A stretch of DNA of 64,000 bases from positions 42,419 to 106,418 of the forward strand of contig CAWVWE010000002.1 of the NCBI GenBank assembly GCA_963933975.1, read 5' to 3'. Under the pieces are notes generated by a model. The model did not search any database, was not told the DNA's origin, and saw only the letters and a list, made by a program, of their open reading frames with translations. The number at the start of each line of letters is the position of its first letter. Position 1 is the first letter of the stretch. The position numbers and the translations under genes were made by a program. Shown here in pieces: positions 58,752 through 64,000 of the stretch. This DNA is from UBA10364 sp905182675. Lineage in GTDB: Bacteria; Bacteroidota; Bacteroidia; Flavobacteriales; Schleiferiaceae.

Positions 58752-60290
58752 ATGTCAGACGACCAGTTTAAAAACGTCATTTCCCATTCCAAAGAGTATG
58801 GATTTATTTTTCAAAGCAGCGAAATCTACGATGGATTAAGTGCCGTTTATGATTACGGTCAAAACGGAGTGCTTTTAAAAAACAATATAAAAGCTTATTG
58901 GTGGGGAGCAATGGTGCAGATGCACGAAAACATTGTCGGTATTGATACTGCGATTTTCGTTCACCCAACCGCTTGGAAAGCGTCCGGTCATGTGGATGCC
59001 TTTAGCGACCCTCTTATTGATAATAAGGACAGTAAGAAGCGTTACCGTGCAGATGTTTTGATCGAAGATCACGTTGAAAAAATCCGCCTGAAGATTCAAA
59101 AAGAAGTAACAAAGGCGACCAAAAGATTTGGGGAAAGTTTTGATAAAGACCAATTCCTGTCTACCAATCCCAGGGTGGTTGGCTATCAAGAAAAAATAGA
59201 CACCATCATGAAGCGCTTTGTGTCAGCAATGGAGTCGGAGGATTTAGCTGATGTCAAGCAACTTATTGAAGATCAAGAGATCAAATGTCCTGTTAGTGGT
59301 TCTATGAATTGGACCGATGTTCGTCAGTTCAACCTCATGTTTGGTACACAGATGGGTTCTGTCGCAGAGGGTGCCACCACACTATACCTTCGTCCAGAAA
59401 CCGCCCAAGGAATTTTTTTAAACTACCTCAATGTCCAAAAATCTGGACGCATGAAAATCCCTTTTGGGATTGCACAAATAGGAAAGGCCTTTAGAAATGA
59501 AATCGTAGCGCGTCAGTTTATATTTAGAATGCGCGAATTTGAGCAAATGGAGATGCAGTTTTTCGTTCGCCCAGGTACAGAAATGGAATGGTATGAGAAC
59601 TGGAAAACGAAACGCTTAGCTTGGCACAAAAGCTTAGGGTTTGATGATAGCAACTACCGTTTCCATGACCATGATAAATTGGCTCATTATGCCAATGCCG
59701 CAGCAGATATCGAATTTAATTTTCCTTTCGGCTTCAAGGAATTAGAAGGCATTCACAGCAGAACCGATTTTGACTTAAAACAACATGAAGAATTCAGTGG
59801 TAAGAAACTTCAGTATTTCGACCCGGAATTGGGAGAAAACTATGTGCCTTACGTTGTTGAAACTTCCATAGGTCTAGATAGAATGTTCTTAGCGATCATG
59901 TCCCAAAGTTTACAAAACGAGACGTTAAAAGACGGGTCTCTCAGGACTGTTCTTAAAATCCCCGCGTTCTTAGCGCCTTACAAGGTCGCTGTTCTGCCCT
60001 TGCTTAAAAAAGATGGTCTGCCGGAGAAAGCACGTGAAGTCATTAGTAAAATCAAGTTTGATCATATGGTTCAATATGATGAAAAAGACGCTATTGGAAA
60101 ACGCTACCGTCGCCAAGATGCGATTGGCACTCCACTTTGTGTTACCGTTGACCATCAAACTCTTGAGGATCAAACCGTCACTGTTAGATTCAGAGATACC
60201 ATGGAGCAAATCCGTATTTCTATAGACGAGTTGGCTCTTCTAGTACATGAAAAAGTTTCACTTGGTCAACAACTTAGTAAAATTTCATAA
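58752..60290 (+). CDS. glyS: Glycyl-tRNA synthetase, homodimeric type
   Basis: Class II synthetase of 512 residues, the alpha2 (eukaryote/archaea-like, GlyQS) form rather than the alpha2-beta2 form. Motif 2 is in FGIAQIGKAFRNEIVARQFIFRMREFEQMEMQFFV, motif 3 in YVPYVVETSIGLDRMFLAIM, and the substrate loop in ATTLYLRPETAQGIFLNYLN. An N-terminal insertion and the C-terminal anticodon-binding domain (LPLLKKDGLPEKAREVISKI onward) are present. Essential cytosolic enzyme, probably co-transcribed with the MarC-like gene. Confidence 0.97.
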   Translation: MSDDQFKNVISHSKEYGFIFQSSEIYDGLSAVYDYGQNGVLLKNNIKAYWWGAMVQMHENIVGIDTAIFVHPTAWKASGHVDAFSDPLIDNKDSKKRYRADVLIEDHVEKIRLKIQKEVTKATKRFGESFDKDQFLSTNPRVVGYQEKIDTIMKRFVSAMESEDLADVKQLIEDQEIKCPVSGSMNWTDVRQFNLMFGTQMGSVAEGATTLYLRPETAQGIFLNYLNVQKSGRMKIPFGIAQIGKAFRNEIVARQFIFRMREFEQMEMQFFVRPGTEMEWYENWKTKRLAWHKSLGFDDSNYRFHDHDKLAHYANAAADIEFNFPFGFKELEGIHSRTDFDLKQHEEFSGKKLQYFDPELGENYVPYVVETSIGLDRMFLAIMSQSLQNETLKDGSLRTVLKIPAFLAPYKVAVLPLLKKDGLPEKAREVISKIKFDHMVQYDEKDAIGKRYRRQDAIGTPLCVTVDHQTLEDQTVTVRFRDTMEQIRISIDELALLVHEKVSLGQQLSKIS

Positions 60291-60355
60291 AAAATACTAT
60301 GTAACCTGTTGATTTTCATATAATTTCACTACTTATTAATCAATCATTCGCGAAG

Positions 60356-60595
60356 ATGAAAAAATTAAACTTATTTGCTGCTGTTACAGTAGCTGTAGCC
60401 ATGACCGCATGTGCTGCTCCAGCTGAAGAAGCTGCAACTACAACAGAAGAAGTTCTTGTTGAAGAAGTTATGACGGAAGAAGTTATGACGGAAGAAGAAT
60501 TGATGGACTCAACTACAGAAGTTATTGTGATTAATTCAGAAGAAGCTGTAGAAGAAGAGGTTATGGAAGAAGATCACGAAGGTCACGACGACTAG
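60356..60595 (+). CDS. Small, highly acidic lipoprotein
   Basis: A 79-residue protein: signal peptide with lipobox MTAC (Cys19), then a low-complexity chain of Glu, Thr, Val and Met ending in EEDHEGHDD. Two identical VMTEE units reflect a 15-bp tandem DNA repeat (60461-60490). Mature protein has very little hydrophobic content and is almost surely unstructured; the acidic, His-containing end could bind cations, which is speculation. A terminator follows directly. No family recognised. Confidence 0.75.
   Translation: MKKLNLFAAVTVAVAMTACAAPAEEAATTTEEVLVEEVMTEEVMTEEELMDSTTEVIVINSEEAVEEEVMEEDHEGHDD
60461..60490 (+). repeat. 15-bp tandem repeat (2 copies) in the acidic lipoprotein gene
   Basis: Two identical copies of GAAGAAGTTATGACG follow each other and a partial third (GAAGAAG) comes next. 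Repeat length is a multiple of three, so copy-number change would keep the frame and add or remove five residues. Confidence 0.85.
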
Positions 60596-60613
60596 ATTTC
60601 TTTTAAGACAAAC

Positions 60614-60652
60614 AAAAAGCCCCTTACTTTCATGAGAGTAAGGGGCTTTTTT
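60614..60652. terminator. Bidirectional intrinsic terminator
   Basis: Perfect 15-bp arms (60614-60628 and 60637-60651, GCCCCTTACT core) flanked by A and T runs, between the convergent lipoprotein and S41 protease genes. Confidence 0.9.
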
Positions 60653-60671
60653 ATGGGTTCTTATTTTGATT

Positions 60672-62147
60672 TCACTGAAGCTTTCGAGCTGCTAAATCAT
60701 ATACTTGGCGGAGAGCACCATCTCGTTTTAACAACAAGGACCGGTAGGCGTCGAAACCCCATTGATTTTTAGCTAATGCTATTTTCAAAAGTGACTCCAG
60801 CTCCTTGAGGTCTCCATGAGAAATATCCTCCACAGCGATTCCATACCCTCCATATACTAAGAAATCTGCTAGTGTCACACTGTCTACATTGAACTGTGTG
60901 CTGAAATCCTCCCATAGCATGGCATTGTATGCTGCCCTGTTACGGTCAATGTAATTAAACGCAAAAGCATCCATAGTTCCAAAAGAAAAAGTCCAGAAGT
61001 AGGAAAGTGAATCTTTGCTTAAAGTAACATCCGGCTCAATTCCGCCACCTGTGGTTAACACACGTCCAGTATCACTTAAGAAAATACCTTCGTTTACTAC
61101 TTCATTTTCTTTGTACGGTTTCTGAATAGATCGACCGGAAGGAGTATAATAGTAGGCAACTGTCATTCTCACTTTCGAACCATCGCTCAACATCTTATCC
61201 TCCTGCACAAGACCTTTACCGAAAGACGTATTCCCATAAACCGAAGCACGATCATGATCTTGTAAGGCGCCGGTAAAAACTTCAGAAGCACTCGCTGAGC
61301 CCTCGTTGATCAGAATGTGCAAAGGCAAATCCTCAAATATATTTCCGTCCGTGGCTTTGGAGGTAGACGTCCTGCCGTCTTTATACTGTGTTGTCACAAT
61401 GTTTTGACCTTCCCTCAGGAATTCATCAGCCATCGAAACAGATTCATGAAGATAGCCTCCGGGATTATCTCTCAAATCGATAATAAGTGATCGCATACCA
61501 CGATCATCAAGGTCTTTTAATGTGGTCATGAATTCCTCATGTGTAGTTTCAGAGAAACGGTCCACTTTCACATATCCAATACCATTATTAACAGGCAAAG
61601 AATAGACACTTTGAATGGGAATTAGGTCTCGTTGCACAGAAACCATGAGTAGCGAATCTCCTCGCTTGATACTCAAATCAACATAACTTTTCCTGGGACC
61701 TTTTATTCGGGATGTAATCTCTTGATTGGTCAATAAGGGGCCAATTAACGTATCCCCATCAATAGCAAAAATACGATCACCATTTTCTATACCGTAGTTT
61801 GATGCAGGGCCGTTATCAATGACATACAGAAATACTAAGGTGTCTCGGTATATCATAAACTCCACGCCAATCCCAGTAAATCCGCCTTGCATACGTTCGG
61901 CAATTTCTGCACCATCTTCCAATGGAATGTACGTACTATGAGGATCGAGGCTTGAAAGAATACCGTCTATGGCTTGCTCCGTCAACACTTCAATATCCAA
62001 TGAATCGACGTACTCCAACTCTAGATAATTAAAAAACTCCTCTAGCTTACTACCGCTGGGCTTCGTGTTTCGTGTAAAATTTCCTCCAAGCCAAATTCCC
62101 ACTAAAAGAAAAAGAGTAACCCATATGACTACATGCTCTTTTTTCAA
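60672..62147 (-). CDS. S41 family C-terminal processing protease
   Basis: A 491-residue protease exported through an N-terminal signal anchor (about residues 7-23). A PDZ domain (about 88-170, GGFTGIGVEFMIY start) is followed by the S41 catalytic domain. The Ser-Lys dyad is Ser286 in EGSASASEVF and Lys311 in FGKGLVQ, 25 residues apart as in Tsp/CtpA, and RDNPGGYL forms the oxyanion region. It trims exported proteins at their C-termini in the periplasm. Its start overlaps the stop of the dCMP deaminase gene (ATGA). The C-terminal 100 residues are specific to the Bacteroidota form. Confidence 0.94.
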   Translation of the reverse strand: MKKEHVVIWVTLFLLVGIWLGGNFTRNTKPSGSKLEEFFNYLELEYVDSLDIEVLTEQAIDGILSSLDPHSTYIPLEDGAEIAERMQGGFTGIGVEFMIYRDTLVFLYVIDNGPASNYGIENGDRIFAIDGDTLIGPLLTNQEITSRIKGPRKSYVDLSIKRGDSLLMVSVQRDLIPIQSVYSLPVNNGIGYVKVDRFSETTHEEFMTTLKDLDDRGMRSLIIDLRDNPGGYLHESVSMADEFLREGQNIVTTQYKDGRTSTSKATDGNIFEDLPLHILINEGSASASEVFTGALQDHDRASVYGNTSFGKGLVQEDKMLSDGSKVRMTVAYYYTPSGRSIQKPYKENEVVNEGIFLSDTGRVLTTGGGIEPDVTLSKDSLSYFWTFSFGTMDAFAFNYIDRNRAAYNAMLWEDFSTQFNVDSVTLADFLVYGGYGIAVEDISHGDLKELESLLKIALAKNQWGFDAYRSLLLKRDGALRQVYDLAARKLQ

Positions 62148-62563
62148 ACTACGTTCATTTGCAGGACCTCGACTCCGGCCTTAATCAGAAAATCTAAACC
62201 GCTGCGATCTTTATATTCATTCATGTAAACCAATCGCTTGATGCCTGCTTGAAAAACCAATTTACTACATTCTTTACATGGACTTAGTGTAAGATAAAGA
62301 GTAGCTCCATAGGCACTCGCTGTACTACCAGCAACCTTGGTTATCGCATTAGCCTCTGCATGTAGCACATACCATTTGGTATAATTATCATCGTCTTCGC
62401 ACGGATTTTCAAATCCAGTCGGTGTACCGTTAAATCCATCCGAAATAATCATGCGATCCTTAACTACTAGAGCACCTACTTTTTTACGATGGCAATGGCT
62501 CAACTGGGCCCATTCCGTCGCCATTTTCAAGTAAGCGATATCATAACGTTCTTGCTTTGTCAT
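62144..62563 (-). CDS. Deoxycytidylate (dCMP) deaminase
   Basis: Zinc-dependent deaminase of 139 residues converting dCMP to dUMP for thymidylate synthesis. Catalytic features: His68 and Glu70 in LHAEANAI and the zinc cysteines in SPCKEC (Cys96, Cys99), plus GFNGTPTGFENPCEDDDN typical of dCMP deaminase/ComEB rather than of cytidine deaminase. Translationally coupled to the S41 protease gene, an arrangement seen in other Bacteroidota. It joins the deoxynucleoside kinase and RNR genes of this window in dNTP metabolism, though they are not adjacent. Confidence 0.93.
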   Translation of the reverse strand: MTKQERYDIAYLKMATEWAQLSHCHRKKVGALVVKDRMIISDGFNGTPTGFENPCEDDDNYTKWYVLHAEANAITKVAGSTASAYGATLYLTLSPCKECSKLVFQAGIKRLVYMNEYKDRSGLDFLIKAGVEVLQMNVV

Positions 62564-62631
62564 CTCTCAAAAATACTTTGAACAGAAAAATTCAGGAAAA
62601 TGAATCCCATCATTACTACCATGACCAGATC

Positions 62632-62748
62632 CTATTTCTTCCGATTATCTTCGCTTTGCCTATTATTGGAATTAACAATATTCAATATCGTTAAACCCAT
62701 GTAAAGAGCGAATATCAATCCACCCACTACAAAAAATCCGATACTCAT
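62632..62748 (-). CDS. 38-residue single-helix membrane protein
   Basis: Protein with one transmembrane helix (about residues 2-24, SIGFFVVGGLIFALYMGLTIL) and a polar basic tail (NSNNRQSEDNRKK). Its ATG overlaps the stop of the preceding micro gene (ATGA), supporting real translation. A longer in-frame reading upstream is rejected because it would overlap that gene and lacks hydrophobic character. Function unknown. Confidence 0.55.
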   Translation of the reverse strand: MSIGFFVVGGLIFALYMGLTILNIVNSNNRQSEDNRKK

Positions 62749-62915
62749 GTCGTTCTTCTTTGTCTGATAGCAATCGCAAATAACAAGATGGTCCCTGGCC
62801 AGTGTGCAGAATATTGCGCCTCTTCGGTCATGCCCATTAAACCGTATCCAACAGAATACAAGAGCATTAGAAAGGCTAGGATCACAGGGTACCACTTAAG
62901 AATGATGTGTTTCAT
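62745..62915 (-). CDS. 56-residue two-helix membrane protein
   Basis: Small gene with two hydrophobic stretches (about residues 9-26, YPVILAFLMLLYSVGYGL, and 39-50, WPGTILLFAIAI) and a basic end (RQRRTT). The stop overlaps the start of the next micro gene by ATGA, so the two are probably made together. It lies 350 bases upstream of the dCMP deaminase gene and reads in the same direction. No family recognised. Confidence 0.55.
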   Translation of the reverse strand: MKHIILKWYPVILAFLMLLYSVGYGLMGMTEEAQYSAHWPGTILLFAIAIRQRRTT

Positions 62916-63129
62916 TTGAATTTATTTTGTCATTATTAATGTATAACAGACAATGTACAAGTAATGTTGGACGGTGAGGTAAGAAAACAGTAGAAATGAT
63001 TATCTAGGCATAATAATCATAGTTTTAGAATACCTAACCATTGATATACATCCAGAAAAGAAATTAGACTGGTCTTTTTAGGAATGTAGATTTCTAACGC
63101 GACTAAATGCTTCAGGTGTAATTCTAAGT

Positions 63130-63161
63130 AAAAAATCCCCCAAGAAATGTCTTGGAGGATT
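63130..63161 (-). terminator. Intrinsic terminator of the OmpA-domain gene
   Basis: Imperfect 11-bp stem (arms 63134-63144 and 63151-63161, one mismatch) followed on the minus strand by six T residues, 36 bases after the OmpA-domain gene's stop. Confidence 0.8.
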
Positions 63162-63196
63162 CTATTGTAATGAGCCTTGTGGCTTGAGTATCCTGT

Positions 63197-64000
63197 TTAG
63201 AGAACTTCTACTGTGAGTTCTACACGGCGGTCTAAAAACATCTCTCCAGTATAAGTATGGGTAGCTGTTCTGTCTTCTGTAGGGACAACGAGGCCAAGCT
63301 GCTTAAAGAACTTCTTTACTTCATTAGATCTTCTTTGTCTTAATGCATCATTATAAGCAGCACTTGCACGTTCATCTGCAAATCCAGAAATGATCATCTT
63401 GTATTCAAATCCTATCGATTCTTTCTTGAGCTTATATACAAATTCAAAGATCTTCTTTTTCTGTTCTTTCGTTAGAATATGTATATCCACATTGTAAAAC
63501 AATACGAGGTGTTGCCCACCTTCAAATCTATCAACATCGTCTTGAGATTTCAAGTTGGATAATTCCATCTCCATTTTATCTTGAAGATCCTTAATGAGCT
63601 TGTTGAAGTCCTGGGTTAAGTCTACATCGTAGACATCTCCTTCAGTATTACCTTCTCCACCCATAACCTTAATGACTCCACGAAGTGTATCATTGGCTTC
63701 GGAATAGTAATAATACTCATCCGGAGCATCCAATGGGATTTTCCAATTTACCGATCCGTCATCTTTGGTAATACTGTCAGATACTATACCTCTGGGGCTA
63801 GCTGGTCGTCCGTCTTTAGTACTGATTCTCAAAGGATGTTCATCAGAATTGTTTTTAAACTTATAGTTAAGTCCTCTAACAACATAAAGTGTAGGGTTCT
63901 TATTATCACCCTTCTCATAGTCGAGTTTATCACCAACGACGTATCTGTCGTCCTGATCATTGAACACAAAATCGTCAACTGCTGGAGCAACCATCTGTAC
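63197..64000 (-). CDS. OmpA-domain protein with cupredoxin-like domain (5' end outside window)
   Basis: Minus-strand gene open at the window edge; 267 residues are visible and the frame continues past the first in-window ATG (63994). An upstream part (about residues 35-115 from that ATG: NPTLYVVRGLNYKFKNNSDEHPLRI ... WKIPLDAPDEYYYYSEANDTLRGVIKVMG) has the pattern of a cupredoxin-like sandwich that appears to lack copper ligands. The C-terminal part (about 165-265) is an OmpA-like peptidoglycan-binding domain: LVLFYNVDIHILTKEQKKKIFEF, ISGFADERASAAYNDALRQRRSNEVKKFF, ending in FLDRRVELTVEVL. It probably anchors an envelope assembly to the wall. Confidence 0.8.
   Translation of the reverse strand, partial: VQMVAPAVDDFVFNDQDDRYVVGDKLDYEKGDNKNPTLYVVRGLNYKFKNNSDEHPLRISTKDGRPASPRGIVSDSITKDDGSVNWKIPLDAPDEYYYYSEANDTLRGVIKVMGGEGNTEGDVYDVDLTQDFNKLIKDLQDKMEMELSNLKSQDDVDRFEGGQHLVLFYNVDIHILTKEQKKKIFEFVYKLKKESIGFEYKMIISGFADERASAAYNDALRQRRSNEVKKFFKQLGLVVPTEDRTATHTYTGEMFLDRRVELTVEVL

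Noticed and set aside
62749..62895. N-terminal extension (codons 1-49) of the 38-residue gene frame
   Set aside because: The extension overlaps the 56-residue gene in another frame and has no hydrophobic or signal character; the ATG at 62748 with ATGA coupling is the better start.
62996..63020. Small hairpin with ATGATTAT arms
   Set aside because: Eight-bp A/T-rich stem with a 9-base loop and no T-tract; weak and likely chance in an A/T-rich gap.
1..64000. Defence island, prophage, transposon or CRISPR system
   Set aside because: No transposase, integrase, restriction, toxin-antitoxin or Cas-like gene was recognised, gene order looks like housekeeping operons, and no terminal repeats or tRNA attachment sites were seen.

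Overview
The window reads as an ordinary, gene-dense chromosomal segment of a Bacteroidota bacterium, most likely a Flavobacteriales-type marine lineage; genus cannot be set from sequence alone. The signs are TonB-dependent receptors with a carboxypeptidase-like N-terminal domain, a DUF4249 lipoprotein behind one of them, atpD-atpC detached from the rest of the ATP synthase genes, start codons without Shine-Dalgarno sequences, and -7 promoter boxes of the Bacteroidota form TAnnTTTG. I saw no tRNA or rRNA gene, insertion sequence, prophage or CRISPR array. No gene-free stretch exceeds 300 bases.

Layout. 0-7.8 kb: end of sppA, a queuosine-precursor transporter, DUF2797, GH3-like and DUF3050 proteins, a deoxynucleoside kinase, and waaA coupled to an outer-membrane protein gene. 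7.9-14.8 kb: a nucleotide-sugar run (ugd, UDP-glucuronate decarboxylase, galE, rfbB), then rsgA, a degenerate e(P4)-like HAD lipoprotein, dtd and a MazG-like pyrophosphohydrolase. 14.8-24 kb: a TonB receptor, atpD-atpC, a SemiSWEET gene, and a receptor/DUF4249/mechanosensitive-channel operon. 24-34 kb: gcvP, a UbiA-like protein with kynU-kmo (kynurenine to 3-hydroxyanthranilate), an ACC-deaminase-like enzyme, DUF5522, hutU and an OmpH-like lipoprotein. 34-44.6 kb: alaS, an M23 peptidase, a MerR regulator, lemA with two TPM-domain genes, and a TonB receptor behind a clear TPP riboswitch (thiamin uptake). 44.6-53.5 kb: a 40-residue gene resembling a detached ribonucleotide reductase tail, ahcY, a phosphopantetheinyl transferase-GNAT fusion, dnaG, and an operon of a micro membrane protein, a TerB-DnaJ protein, a prenyl synthase and a small MscS. 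53.6-64 kb: nrdB-nrdA, DUF3109, a MarC-type protein, glyS, an acidic lipoprotein, an S41 protease with dCMP deaminase, two overlapping micro membrane genes, and a cupredoxin-like/OmpA protein cut by the window end.

The most unusual item is the free-standing gene at 44790-44912. Its C-terminus copies the redox tail of the NrdA encoded 9-11 kb away, and its N-terminus weakly resembles the NrdB tail that docks onto NrdA. It has a plausible promoter and its own terminator, and it shares an upstream DnaA-box-like motif with the nrdB-nrdA upstream region. A small trans-acting partner or regulator of ribonucleotide reductase is therefore a reasonable hypothesis, but only a hypothesis. Other points worth checking are the degenerate e(P4)-like lipoprotein, the PPTase-GNAT fusion, a NadR-like kinase with a broken P-loop, DnaG without most of its zinc ligands, and a set of probable leaderless mRNAs.
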